Part shown: piece by piece, positions 16,626-25,601 of the stretch
How the letters are laid out: each line of letters starts with the position of its first letter
How positions within the stretch are numbered: position 1 is the stretch's first letter
Assembly: GCA_013112575.1 (NCBI GenBank)
Contig: JABFGG010000007.1
Coordinates: 62,001-126,000 of the forward strand
DNA length: 64,000 nt
From: Chloroflexota bacterium
GTDB lineage: Bacteria; Chloroflexota; Anaerolineae; Anaerolineales; UBA11579
Direction: 5' to 3'
Position numbers and translations under genes: made by a program
The notes under the pieces: generated by a model
Seen by the model: only the letters and a program-made list of their open reading frames with translations
Databases searched by the model: none
Told to the model about the DNA's origin: nothing

Positions 16626-17257
16626 ATCCTTCCTCCAGAAAAATCTTGCACATCGTGTGCATAAGCTGAAAAAACCGATAAAGGCAGCATCGCAAGAATT
16701 AGCAAAACTCCATAGCCCATGATCTGCTGGGTGAAGTCATTGAATAATGAACCCATGACAACCTGTCCAAAGACCCAGATCAGGAAGATAGCCAGTGGCC
16801 AGGGCCACAAACCGGCACCAAAGCGCAAAATAATGTTTGGCCGCTTTCCTATCAGGGACTTATTAATCCATATACCTGCCACGCCACCAATTATTCCGAT
16901 CAAAGGGGGGAAGAATCCACCACCAAATAACAGCAGTGCAACCGACAGCAATATCAGCACGATCCCCCCATGCTTGTGCTGCATATAAGCTGCCGACCAA
17001 AGCAGGATTATCAGGCCGATCAATACTGCCAGTATGCCTGTGATCAAAAAGTTGGGGATGATCGTCATCGCCGGCTCGCAAGTGTTCCAGGTTTCCGCTG
17101 GAACGCAGGGTGGCCCTATCGAAGAGATCATCAGGCCTGCCGGTCGAGTATTCCCTTGCAGGATTTCATAATACCCGTGCCCGGCCCCTGCAATTCCAGC
17201 AGTAATTCCGAACAGTGACGCCACCCACCTGGTTGCTTTTCTCTTTATTTCTTTCAT
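16622..17257 (-). CDS. Hypothetical membrane protein, first gene of a four-gene minus-strand set
   Basis: A 211-residue protein with about five hydrophobic segments (residues 10-30, 63-85, 92-122, 140-165 and 180-200). The basic N-terminus MKEIKRKATRW fits a membrane protein with cytoplasmic start. Two Cys in PPCVPAETWNTCEP lie in the predicted outer loop and could form a disulfide. No family recognised. It overlaps the PPOX gene by 4 nt. The 189-nt gap to the divergent lipoprotein gene must hold promoters for both, but I see no strong boxes there. Confidence 0.58.
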   Translation of the reverse strand: MKEIKRKATRWVASLFGITAGIAGAGHGYYEILQGNTRPAGLMISSIGPPCVPAETWNTCEPAMTIIPNFLITGILAVLIGLIILLWSAAYMQHKHGGIVLILLSVALLLFGGGFFPPLIGIIGGVAGIWINKSLIGKRPNIILRFGAGLWPWPLAIFLIWVFGQVVMGSLFNDFTQQIMGYGVLLILAMLPLSVFSAYAHDVQDFSGGRI

Positions 17258-17446
17258 AACCTCTCTCTATATCTTTTTAATACTTGTGCAATCCTTCACT
17301 AAGCGATACGTATTTTATGGGTCGAGGTTGCGCCTCACAAGTGACATTTGTAAGCAAATTTATCCAAATTTGTACCTATCCGCATCCCTTGGCTCCCATT
17401 GCCCACTCGTTGACTTGCTTGTATCATAAGCGTGGGAAACATAAAT

Positions 17447-18619
17447 ATGAAACCTAAACTTCTAATTTCAATACTCCTCCTCTTCCCCCTCCTAGCCTGT
17501 CGCCCTGTAACTGCTACACCCCAGCCCACCGTCATCTCATCTCCTTCACCACCTTCTACACTAACAACAGCACCGTCAGTCTCCACCACGCTTTTACCAC
17601 AAATCACAAATACTCCCGCACGAGTCAGCACCCCCACCAGCCGCCCTGTTACATTGCCGCAGAATCTTGAAGGCCAATTGTGGGTATTGTTCTCCAGGAA
17701 CAATGCTGATTACCTGAATATTATTGATCTAAGCACTGGTGATGTCGACCGCTTGTTTGTTCCCCCTGAATGCCATCACTTATTCACCACTTCATTTCTG
17801 ATTTGCTCAGATGAAGCCGGTCAAATCTTTTTATATAAACCTATCGAAGAAAGCATTGTTGATATCCCCGGCAACGGTATAACTTGGGTGAGAGCATCAA
17901 CAAATGGGGATTATCTTTTGTATCCAGTTGTGGATAGCGCAGGAAAAGAGGGACTAAATGTGCTCGAAATCAGCGACGACGGGAACCTGGGACTATCTGA
18001 CTTCTATGAAATCCCTGAGGTACACAGGATTTTCGCTAAGAATTTGTCTGTAAACGGTAATCACATTTCCTATTTTAGATTTCTCGACGAGGGGTATGTG
18101 ATTGAGATCCTGAATACTGAGAGTGGCGAGTTTCGCCAGATCAATATCACCGGCCCTGAACCTGTAGATGCCAATATCGATTTTTCTCCTACCGACCCCA
18201 TTATGCTTTATGGTGCATCAGATGTAGAATCCCACATATTTGTCCCCGCCAAATACATGTACTTGGTAGACCTTGCCTCAGGGCAGACAACTTGGGTAGC
18301 CAACGCCCCTAACGAAACATACGATTTTTTTCCTCTAAACAGCGTTTGGTCCCCTGATGGTTACAAGTTCTTCTTATTCTCTGGCAATGAATTCTGCATA
18401 TTCACAATTATAGACCTGGGGCGTGACTGTTTTCAAGTGCCCGGAGAAGACACCGGCGTTGATGAGGCGATCTGGGCGCCGAGTGGGCAACATATCCTTA
18501 TTCAACTCCACGATAGTGTAAGAAATCATAAAGATTTGATGGTATTTGATCTACACAAAAAAGATTTCGAAATGCTGCTCACCAATGTATTAGTTTATGC
18601 TTTGGATTGGAGGCCATAA
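17447..18619 (+). CDS. Lipoprotein with WD40/TolB-like beta-propeller
   Basis: A 390-residue secreted lipoprotein. MKPKLLISILLLFPLLACRP is a type II signal peptide with lipobox LLAC (Cys about 18). A Pro/Thr/Ser-rich linker of about 50 residues follows, then repeated blades with patterns such as WSPDGYKFFLFSG, WAPSGQHILIQL and FSPTDPIMLYG, typical for TolB/WD40-like propellers. It would sit on the outer face of the membrane and bind other proteins or ligands. The ATG at 17447 is chosen since the signal peptide starts there; a GTG at 17432 is in frame. A similar protein is encoded at 53438. The gene is AT-richer than its neighbours. Confidence 0.75.
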   Translation: MKPKLLISILLLFPLLACRPVTATPQPTVISSPSPPSTLTTAPSVSTTLLPQITNTPARVSTPTSRPVTLPQNLEGQLWVLFSRNNADYLNIIDLSTGDVDRLFVPPECHHLFTTSFLICSDEAGQIFLYKPIEESIVDIPGNGITWVRASTNGDYLLYPVVDSAGKEGLNVLEISDDGNLGLSDFYEIPEVHRIFAKNLSVNGNHISYFRFLDEGYVIEILNTESGEFRQINITGPEPVDANIDFSPTDPIMLYGASDVESHIFVPAKYMYLVDLASGQTTWVANAPNETYDFFPLNSVWSPDGYKFFLFSGNEFCIFTIIDLGRDCFQVPGEDTGVDEAIWAPSGQHILIQLHDSVRNHKDLMVFDLHKKDFEMLLTNVLVYALDWRP

Positions 18620-18740
18620 TCTCATTAGTACAGAGCTACAATTCTATATATTCATTACTTGATATTTAGATGCTGCAATTCATCATAGTTTGGGGCACAC
18701 CGCGGTGCGCCCGTTTCCCCCCTTTCCAAATTCTTTATAA

Positions 18741-18998
18741 GAGTTTGCGAAGCAAGCTCCAGAGTCCAACCACCGGTTGGACAGGGTACATTAACCCTAC
18801 ATTCGGGTACATTAATTCACTAATTTCAACCAACTGCACCCCCGCATACACCGTTTCTATTTCCTTGAACCCCCACATCTGATATTCCGGCAAGAACCCG
18901 CCAGCTAAAACCATTCTTAACCCTACATACCCTACATTAACTACATTAAATGAGTGGAGTTTGCTTCGCAAACTCCAGAGTCAAATCTTCGATTTGAC
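18741..18998. repeat. Dispersed repeat, copy A, bounded by composite hairpins
   Basis: This gene-free stretch has hairpin pairs at both ends. Left: GAGTTTGC/GCAAGCTC (18741-18759), AGA, then GTCCAACC/GGTTGGAC (18764-18782). Right: GGAGTTTGC/GCAAACTCC (18956-18976), AGA, then GTCAAATC/GATTTGAC (18980-18998). Between them lie several ACATTAA words and, on the minus strand, an open stretch reading GFLPEYQMWG. The same core occurs inverted at 51030-51297. The 18620-18740 part shows nothing else. Confidence 0.7.
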
Positions 18999-19000
18999 CG

Positions 19001-20050
19001 CTATTCCCCCAAATACTTATTAAAGAAATTCACCGTGCGCGCCAGGAACAACAGATCATCTTCCCCGTTAAAAATGTGCGGCTGCCCCAGATAAATGAAA
19101 CACTCTACGTTTAATCCCAAGGTTTGCATACGCTCACACAATTCCTCCGACCACGACACCGGCACTTCTGTATCGTTGTTGCCATGGTGGATGCTGACCG
19201 GCACACTAATGCGCTCTAAATAGGTTGAGGGGGAAATCTGGGGCCAGAGTTCCAGTGGCACATCCAATTCTTCAAACTCCCCTTCCCCATCTGTGAACAC
19301 GTTAATGATGCGGTCCATGTTCAAAGTCTCATCGCTGTTCATCGAACCGTAGATCAGCGCGGCGTCAAAGCCACTCCCCACTGTAATTACCCGTAAGGCG
19401 ATGCCACCCCCCATGCTGTGCCCCCACAGTCCGATCGCTTCAGAGTTCGCCTTCTCTAGGATGCCAGGCTGACCGCCCTGTTCCTCAATGATAGCCACCA
19501 GATTGAGCACGTCGATGGCATAGCCCGTGCGAAACAGGTTGGGACCTTCATCCGATGGGATGTGGTTGCGATAATTGGGATGGATCACCAGGTAGCCTGA
19601 GCGTGTCAGGGCATCCGCATAGCGGGTGGTGTAGGTTTTAACGTTGTAGGTCGAAGGCTCTACGAAGCCATGCAATAACAGGATCACCGGAAAAGGCCCA
19701 TCGCCAGCAGGCACATTGACGAAACCGTTGACTGTAAGCCCATCACTGGGATACGAAACCAGGTAGCGTGTAAAGTCCGTGAAATCGTCCAGTACACTCA
19801 ATTCCAGCAATTCCCCGCCGCCATATTCGCGCTGGCTCAGATAGTCTATCGTCAGGTCAACGTAGGGTTCCGGGGTAACCGTTGGGGTTGGGGTCAGTTC
19901 AATCGTAGGAATTGGAGCGGGAGTTTCACTGGGCAACACAGGCGTCGGAATGATCAATGCCGCGGTGGGCAAATCTATTGTGGGTGCAGACGTTGGTGGC
20001 CTGGCACAGCCTGCCAGCAAAACCATTAGCAGCCAAAGGTGTTTCTTCAT
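19001..20050 (-). CDS. Lipoprotein alpha/beta hydrolase (peptidase S9 / dienelactone hydrolase type)
   Basis: A 349-residue exported esterase or peptidase. The signal peptide MKKHLWLLMVLLAGCARPP has lipobox LAGC; a Pro/Thr-rich linker follows to about residue 60. The hydrolase body has the HG oxyanion motif LLLHGFVEP, the nucleophile elbow GHSMGGG, the acid in HHGNNDTEVP and the His in GQPHIFNG, the order of an intact catalytic triad. DGLTVNGFVNVPAGDGPFPV is typical of prolyl-oligopeptidase-like hydrolases. It is anchored outside the cell and could cleave short peptides or esters. ATG at 20050; divergent from the lipid kinase gene. Confidence 0.85.
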   Translation of the reverse strand: MKKHLWLLMVLLAGCARPPTSAPTIDLPTAALIIPTPVLPSETPAPIPTIELTPTPTVTPEPYVDLTIDYLSQREYGGGELLELSVLDDFTDFTRYLVSYPSDGLTVNGFVNVPAGDGPFPVILLLHGFVEPSTYNVKTYTTRYADALTRSGYLVIHPNYRNHIPSDEGPNLFRTGYAIDVLNLVAIIEEQGGQPGILEKANSEAIGLWGHSMGGGIALRVITVGSGFDAALIYGSMNSDETLNMDRIINVFTDGEGEFEELDVPLELWPQISPSTYLERISVPVSIHHGNNDTEVPVSWSEELCERMQTLGLNVECFIYLGQPHIFNGEDDLLFLARTVNFFNKYLGE

Positions 20051-20093
20051 AGCGCAGCATTATACGCCAGGGAAATGAGGAACTGGCATACGC

Positions 20094-20099
20094 TATAAT
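20094..20099 (+). promoter_or_regulatory. TATAAT -10 element before the lipid kinase gene
   Basis: A consensus TATAAT in CGCTATAATTTC, 33 nt before the ATG at 20132, in an 81-nt divergent gap. No convincing -35 is placed 16-18 nt upstream. Confidence 0.4.
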
Positions 20100-20131
20100 T
20101 TCTAAACATCGCAGCATCCAATAGGAGAAGC

Positions 20132-21064
20132 ATGGCACCCAAACGCATCAAGCTCATCATGAACCCCAACGCCGACATGGGCAATGCTTGGCGGCAGGCC
20201 TCCGACCTGCGCTCCCTCGTAGAGGAACACGGCCAGGCCGACTGGGCCGGTACTGTTTATCCCACGCACGCCAGCCAACTTGCCGAGCAGGCTGCCCATG
20301 ATGGCTATGATTTGGTCATTGCCCTGGGTGGCGACGGCACCGTTCATGAAGTCGTTAATGGCCTCATGCGTGTGCCCGCCGACAAACGCCCGGCCTTGGC
20401 TACGGTGCCGCTGGGTTCCGGCAACGATTTTGCCTATAACATCGGCATGGAGCATGATGTGCAAAAAGCCATGTTACAGATCCTGACCGGTGAAACGCGT
20501 AAGATGGATGTGGCTGTATTGGAGGATGAGCATGGCCGCCGCGAATATTGGGACAACACCATCAACGTTGGCTTTGGTGGCTCGGTCAATATCTACTCCC
20601 ATAGTCTGCCCGTCGTGCGCGGCTTCCTCATGTATCTGGTAGCCGTCATCTTGACCATCATCCGCAATTATGACGTGCTCAAGGTGCAGTTCACCACCGA
20701 TACGGACAGTTGGGAGGAGGAAGTCATGATGATTGCCATTTGTAATGGCCCGCGTGAGGGTGGTGGTTTCCAGACTGCCCCAGATGCCCTTATGGATGAC
20801 GGCCTGCTGGATTACACTACTGTCACAAAAGTCTCGCGTGCCATGATGTTCCGCCTGATCCCCGAATTCATGAATGGCACCATTGATGGTTTTAAGCAGA
20901 TCAACATGGGCAGGATGAAACGGATGCAGATCAGCTCTAACAAGCCTCTCTACCTGCACACCGATGGTGAGGTCTTTGCCGGTTTTGCCAATGACATCCG
21001 CCAATTGTCCATCGAGATCATGCCCCAGGCACTGGATGTTGTAGTGCCGAAAACCGACGATTAA
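20132..21064 (+). CDS. Diacylglycerol/lipid kinase (DagK_cat family)
   Basis: A 310-residue lipid kinase of the YegS/DgkB type. The nucleotide-binding motif GGDGTVHEVVNGL (about residues 67-79), LGSGNDFAYNIG (about 91) and GFGGSVNIYS in the middle are in the expected order, as is the C-terminal HTDGEVF motif. It would phosphorylate diacylglycerol or a related lipid with ATP at the membrane. ATG at 20132 follows AGGAGAAG. The next gene begins 6 nt later, which suggests an operon. The family is unrelated to the small membrane DagK fragments at 50857 and 53238. Confidence 0.88.
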   Translation: MAPKRIKLIMNPNADMGNAWRQASDLRSLVEEHGQADWAGTVYPTHASQLAEQAAHDGYDLVIALGGDGTVHEVVNGLMRVPADKRPALATVPLGSGNDFAYNIGMEHDVQKAMLQILTGETRKMDVAVLEDEHGRREYWDNTINVGFGGSVNIYSHSLPVVRGFLMYLVAVILTIIRNYDVLKVQFTTDTDSWEEEVMMIAICNGPREGGGFQTAPDALMDDGLLDYTTVTKVSRAMMFRLIPEFMNGTIDGFKQINMGRMKRMQISSNKPLYLHTDGEVFAGFANDIRQLSIEIMPQALDVVVPKTDD

Positions 21065-21070
21065 TAAAAC

Positions 21071-22711
21071 ATGCCCAAGCTGGCTCAAAGCCTTGCCGGA
21101 CAAGACCTGGTCTTTTTGCAAAATGTCGCCGAACTGTGGGGGCTTGACCTTGAAGCACCGGATGCCAAACAGGGCCTTGTTGAGCTGGGCAACAAACTCC
21201 CCGACTGCGAACTCGTCGCCGAAATCGTAGAAGCACTGCCAGTAGAAGCCCAGCAAGCCTTGCAAGCATTAAAAAGTAATCAGAGCCGTATGCCTTGGGC
21301 ACAGTTCATTCGCCGATACGGTCAAGTGCGTGAAATGGGCCCGGCCCGCCGCGACCGCGAGCAACCTTACCGGAACCCTATTTCTACAACTGAGATGCTC
21401 TGGTACCGGGCGCTTATCCAACGGACCTTCTTTGATACCGATGATGGGCCAAAAGAACATGCTTTTATCTCCGATGAATTACTCCCACTGATCCCCGAAC
21501 CGGCTAAAGAAGAACACAAACCCTTGGGACGCCAAGCCACTCCCGCAGAGCGTAAGCACAAGATCGCGGTCAACGACCACATCCTCGATTGGGTCACTAC
21601 TCTGTTGGCTGCCTTACGTTTGGGTTTTGCGGACGACCAATTGCAGACTGTTAGTGCAGAGTGGCCTATGAGCTACAAAACTCTGAAAAGCTTATTGCGT
21701 TCTGCCCACATCCTGGATGAAGATGGCATTCCCCGACCAGAAGCTACGCGCGCGTTCCTTGAAGCTCCCCGCGGGGCGGCGTTAGCCCAGTTGGCCGAAA
21801 CCTGGCTCTACAGCAATACGCATAACGATCTGAAGTTGATGCCCGGTTTGAAGTCAGAAGGTGCCTGGGAAAATGACCCTCTCCAGACTCGCCGTAAACT
21901 GCTCAACTTGCTGGATCACGTCCCTGCAGATACCTGGTGGGGCCTGGCCGCCTTCATCAATGACCTCAAAGCCGAGCAGCCTGATTTCCAACGGCCAGCC
22001 GGGGATTATGATTCCTGGTATCTGCGTGACGCACAAAGTGGTGAGTACCTGCGCGGCTTTGAACATTGGGAGCAGGTCGATGGCGCGCTGGTTCATTACC
22101 TCATTACTGGCCCATTACACTGGTTGGGCATCTTCCACCTGGGAGCCAGTGACGAGGATGGCGAAGCTCTATCTTTCCGCTATTCTAGTTGGGCAGCCAA
22201 ATTGCTCAACGGTCAGGCGCCAGACATAAGGGCAAAAGAAGATAGTCAGATACACGTTGACTCCCAGGGGGCAGTTCGTGTACCAACCAATGCACCCCGA
22301 ACAGTGCGCTACCAAGTAGCCCGCTTCTGTGAATGGCTGCCGATGAAACGCGGCGACTATATGTATAAGGTCACGCCGTCGTCCCTTAACCGTGCCAAAG
22401 AGCAGGGGCTGGAGATCAAACAGCTTCTGGCCTTGCTGAACAAACATGCCTCAGCCGATGTGCCACCCAACTTGACACGCGCGTTACATGGTTGGGATGC
22501 CCACGGCACCCAGGCCCGTTTTGAGGATGTGTTGGTCCTGCGTGTGGCTTCCCCAGATGTGATGAACAAGTTACGTAAATCACGCGCCGCTCGTTTCCTG
22601 GGCGAACCACTGGGGCCAACGGCAGTGATCGTCAAGCAAGGCGCGTGGGAGAACGTGATGAGTGCCTTGACCGAATTGGGCTATCTGGCAGAACGCCAGG
22701 ATGAGAATTAA
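21071..22711 (+). CDS. Stand-alone helicase-associated (XPB/Ssl2 N-terminal-like) domain protein
   Basis: A 546-residue protein without Walker or DEAD motifs. The C-terminal part, SPDVMNKLRKSRAARFL and GEPLGPTAVIVKQGAWENVM, is characteristic of the helicase_C_3 / XPB-Ssl2 N-terminal-like domain, which in actinobacteria and Chloroflexota occurs as a free-standing or helicase-fused module. Its function alone is unknown; DNA binding or regulation of a partner helicase is a guess. It starts 6 nt after the lipid kinase gene with no own ribosome site and is followed at 15 nt by the DinB gene, so the three probably share one mRNA. Confidence 0.68.
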   Translation: MPKLAQSLAGQDLVFLQNVAELWGLDLEAPDAKQGLVELGNKLPDCELVAEIVEALPVEAQQALQALKSNQSRMPWAQFIRRYGQVREMGPARRDREQPYRNPISTTEMLWYRALIQRTFFDTDDGPKEHAFISDELLPLIPEPAKEEHKPLGRQATPAERKHKIAVNDHILDWVTTLLAALRLGFADDQLQTVSAEWPMSYKTLKSLLRSAHILDEDGIPRPEATRAFLEAPRGAALAQLAETWLYSNTHNDLKLMPGLKSEGAWENDPLQTRRKLLNLLDHVPADTWWGLAAFINDLKAEQPDFQRPAGDYDSWYLRDAQSGEYLRGFEHWEQVDGALVHYLITGPLHWLGIFHLGASDEDGEALSFRYSSWAAKLLNGQAPDIRAKEDSQIHVDSQGAVRVPTNAPRTVRYQVARFCEWLPMKRGDYMYKVTPSSLNRAKEQGLEIKQLLALLNKHASADVPPNLTRALHGWDAHGTQARFEDVLVLRVASPDVMNKLRKSRAARFLGEPLGPTAVIVKQGAWENVMSALTELGYLAERQDEN

Positions 22712-22726
22712 AAGGAGACTTAGCTA

Positions 22727-23305
22727 ATGCTCGATTTTAGCCCGGTACGTAACAAAGAACTCACCTGGATGGAATTTGCCGAGGAGATCGGTAAAGAAGA
22801 TTTGGCTAGATTGACTAACGAGATGGTCGATTTGCAGCTAGAGTTGATTTCAGATTGTGTGGATGCTGGCGTGGTCTTTGTTCCGGACGACCCCAATGCC
22901 CACGACACTTATGCTGAAAACGAGGAAGATGTGGACCTGGCCTGGAACCTCGGCCACGTCATCGTGCATGCCATCGCCTCCTCCGAAGAATCCGCTTTCC
23001 TGGCGGCTGAGATGGCCCGCGGAGTGGAACCGCATGGCCGCTCGCGTTACGAAGTGCCCTGGCAGGAAGTCAGCACCATTGAGCAGTGTCGCCATTACAT
23101 CGAACAGAGCCGCCGCATGATCCTGGCCACGCTGGATGTTTGGCCGGATGAACCCCACCTGGATAATACTTACGAGCAGCGCCCGGGGTTGACTATGAAC
23201 CCGGTCGTGCGCTTCTTGCATGGCTTATCCCACGCTGAAAGCCATATTGATCAGATTAGGGAAATCGTCAGGCAAGCCCAAGTGGCTCGTTCACAGATGA
23301 AATAA
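22727..23305 (+). CDS. DinB-like four-helix-bundle protein
   Basis: A 192-residue helical protein of the DinB_2 type. The metal-site His residues expected for the family can be placed in NLGHVIVHAIASSEE (near residue 84) and FLHGLSHAESHIDQIRE near residue 165. These proteins are often thiol-dependent transferases or damage-inducible proteins of unknown activity. The ATG at 22727 follows AAAAGGAG. It ends at a hairpin (23304-23328) shared with the convergent lgt gene. Confidence 0.8.
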   Translation: MLDFSPVRNKELTWMEFAEEIGKEDLARLTNEMVDLQLELISDCVDAGVVFVPDDPNAHDTYAENEEDVDLAWNLGHVIVHAIASSEESAFLAAEMARGVEPHGRSRYEVPWQEVSTIEQCRHYIEQSRRMILATLDVWPDEPHLDNTYEQRPGLTMNPVVRFLHGLSHAESHIDQIREIVRQAQVARSQMK

Positions 23306-23328
23306 GGGGCGCAGCAAGCTGCCCCTTC
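23304..23328. other. Hairpin between convergent DinB and lgt genes
   Basis: AAGGGG with GCAGC and GCTGC with CCCTT form a nearly perfect stem with one bulged base right at the stop codon of the DinB gene. The downstream run is AAATTAAATTT, so it may act as a weak terminator. Confidence 0.4.
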
Positions 23329-23354
23329 CAAATTAAATTTAGGCTTCGTGCAAA

Positions 23355-24287
23355 TTATGAGGATGCGTTTTCGCGCTTGGCACGTTTGCGGCTGCGCCAG
23401 TCACCCTGGGTTGAAGTCTGGTAGGTATCCGGCCCGGCGGGGAAGAAGGGCAGGCTGATCTTCTTATATTTAACGAGAATGGTGACAATACCACCAACGG
23501 CCAGTAAACCGGCTACGATACGAGAGTAACTGATGGCCGTACCGGGGATGGTGGGTTGATCGGGGCGGAACCACTCCAGCACAAAACGTCCCACGCCAGC
23601 CCAGATAAGCCAACCCGCAAAGACCACACCAGGCTTTAAGCGGTCGCTAAAGCGACGCCCCAGCCACAACAGCAATCCGGCGCCAATTACATTCCAGATG
23701 GCTTCATAGAAGTAAGTGGGGTGGAAGCGGGTGGTATCCACCGGATAAAGGCTGAGATCATTCCAGGGAGCAATGCGGTGCTGCGCTTCGATGGGTACAC
23801 CCCAAGATAAATCAGTGGGCGGGCCATAGAGCTCCTGATTGATCCAGTTGGCGATACGACCAATAGCCTGGCCGATCAACAGAGCGGGGGCCATGGCATC
23901 GAGGAACAACCAGATGTCAAAACGCTCTCGGCGCAAATACCAGATGGCAGCTATCAGGCCACCGAGAATAGCACCATATATATGAAGACCACCTTGCTGG
24001 ATCTGGAAGATGCGAACAGCATCCTCGGTGAAATAGGTATTGCCGCCAAGGATATCGTTGAGCACGTACCATAGGCGAGCACCAACCACACCAGCGGGCA
24101 CGATCCACAAAAGGGAGTCCCATAAAACTTCGGTGCGGCCACCACGGCGACCGATCTCACGGTCAGCGAGGAGAGTACCTACGAGGATACCGACTGCGGC
24201 AAGCACACCATACCAACGCAAGGTAAGGGTGATGCCAAATAAAAGATCAATTGAAAAAATTTCAGGATTGGGGGGTGGGAAAGGCAT
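23355..24287 (-). CDS. lgt: Prolipoprotein diacylglyceryl transferase
   Basis: A 310-residue membrane enzyme that transfers diacylglycerol from phosphatidylglycerol to the lipobox Cys of prolipoproteins. About seven membrane segments are visible. The family signature is GRIANWINQELYGPP (about residues 146-160; Ala replaces the usual Gly of GRIGN), with WYGVLAAVG near residue 25, GGLHIYGAILGG near residue 95 and HPTYFYEAIWN near residue 194, all conserved. Length is normal to slightly long because of a basic C-terminal tail (RSRKRAKREN). It serves the several lipoproteins in this window (17447, 19001, 53438). Confidence 0.93.
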   Translation of the reverse strand: MPFPPPNPEIFSIDLLFGITLTLRWYGVLAAVGILVGTLLADREIGRRGGRTEVLWDSLLWIVPAGVVGARLWYVLNDILGGNTYFTEDAVRIFQIQQGGLHIYGAILGGLIAAIWYLRRERFDIWLFLDAMAPALLIGQAIGRIANWINQELYGPPTDLSWGVPIEAQHRIAPWNDLSLYPVDTTRFHPTYFYEAIWNVIGAGLLLWLGRRFSDRLKPGVVFAGWLIWAGVGRFVLEWFRPDQPTIPGTAISYSRIVAGLLAVGGIVTILVKYKKISLPFFPAGPDTYQTSTQGDWRSRKRAKRENASS

Positions 24288-24310
24288 GTTCTTCTCCAGA
24301 GAGCACAGTT

Positions 24311-25486
24311 TCAGGCCGGAACAGCAGTCAACTGTGGTTCAGTTTCAAATTTGAAGTAATCAAAGACTTCCTGGAATTCCTGGCGTATGAATTCCGGGGT
24401 AAGCCCCATTTCTTCGAGTGTGTATTTGTTATCGCTTTCGAAGCCTTCGGCATCCTTGACAGTTTTCTGGATGATCTGGCGGAAAGGCCCGGTAAGCTGT
24501 TTACCCAGCCACTGGTAAATGCGCTCGATGGTGATCTCAAGGTCGTAGACTACGTCGTCGTAGCGCATGACGCGATACTGTTCGTCGGGCCGGTGGCTGA
24601 GGCGCTCCAGTGGATAGAGGTACCAGTGCTTTATCAATGAAAAGATGCGTTCTTTATACGGGTAGCGTTCCAGTGGGGTGCCAAAGAAATGCCATATATA
24701 TGAAAAGAAATTGGTCACAGAAGGCACTAGCTGGAAGGGGTTGCGCGCCAGATAGATAATACGCGCATCAGGAAAGTATTCCAGCACAGCTTCGATCTTG
24801 CCGCACATGGCGGGGTTCTTAGCAAGGAAAGTCTGGTGACCACCGTGGAAATAGAGATGGCGCTGCACGCAGCCCTTGTAATATTCCATGATGCGTTTCT
24901 GATCTTCGGGTGAGACCATCTGGTCGAAGCGTTCATATTCTGGCAGGTCGTCCAGGAAGGGAAAGATGAATTGCAGGAAGAGCGTGGACCAGGTCATGAT
25001 CATCAGTCCGTCATCTTCATCGGGTTCCTGTAAACCGATGGGATGCATCTGCACTTTGCCTAGCCATTCGGCGTCGCGCGCATCCATCCAGGCACGCAGC
25101 TTGCCCTTTAATAGCGTGGCGTCAATGGCACCAATGCCCTGCCACATCTTGCGTTGGGTGATGGTGGGAGCCAGGTAGATCTCCCAGATGCGCATGGTGG
25201 TGAAGTTATGTTCGTCTTTGGAAAGCAGGCGCTGAATGAGGGTCGAGCCACTGCGGAAGTTGCCGATGAGAAAGACGGGCGCTTTAACTTCCTGCTGCTT
25301 GTAGGCCCTGAAGAAAATGTCGTCCAAGATAAAGCATATGTGTGTCAGCAATTGGTGCACGGGCACGACGGTGTACCACAACAGCATAGCTATGCGGCGG
25401 CGGCGGGACATCTGGCCGTGGGTGCCTTTGGAACGGAACCAGGTGAGAAAACTTAAACGAGCGAAAAGGGGAAAGTTGAAAGACAT
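24311..25486 (-). CDS. Sulfotransferase-family protein
   Basis: A 391-residue protein with the 5'-phosphosulfate-binding loop VFLIGNFRSGSTLIQRLL (about residues 70-87), and the 3'-phosphate-binding region ARIIYLARNPFQLVPS near residue 240. The C-terminal part has the usual RYDDVVYDLEITIERIYQWL. Such enzymes move sulfate from PAPS to hydroxyls of lipids, glycans or small molecules; the acceptor is unknown. The ATG at 25486 is the plausible start. It is 23 nt downstream of nothing else on its strand, and 23 nt upstream of lgt, so the two may be co-transcribed. Confidence 0.85.
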   Translation of the reverse strand: MSFNFPLFARLSFLTWFRSKGTHGQMSRRRRIAMLLWYTVVPVHQLLTHICFILDDIFFRAYKQQEVKAPVFLIGNFRSGSTLIQRLLSKDEHNFTTMRIWEIYLAPTITQRKMWQGIGAIDATLLKGKLRAWMDARDAEWLGKVQMHPIGLQEPDEDDGLMIMTWSTLFLQFIFPFLDDLPEYERFDQMVSPEDQKRIMEYYKGCVQRHLYFHGGHQTFLAKNPAMCGKIEAVLEYFPDARIIYLARNPFQLVPSVTNFFSYIWHFFGTPLERYPYKERIFSLIKHWYLYPLERLSHRPDEQYRVMRYDDVVYDLEITIERIYQWLGKQLTGPFRQIIQKTVKDAEGFESDNKYTLEEMGLTPEFIRQEFQEVFDYFKFETEPQLTAVPA

Positions 25487-25601
25487 ATACAGAGGGTGTG
25501 CTTCAGGATAGCGGAACTATAACATACTTTAATTACCTGCTTCAATTGATGAAAATACATAAGTATTTGCTTGGATTTACCCCCTAATCATTTTAACGTT
25601 T

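Noticed and set aside
17410..17427. TTGACT and TATCAT before the lipoprotein gene
   Set aside because: Spacer of 6 nt is far too short for a promoter.
18735..18971. Minus-strand frame of 78 codons in repeat copy A as a gene
   Set aside because: It shares GFLPEYQMWG with copy B, but the ends differ and run into hairpins; I list it as part of a repeat, not as an established gene.
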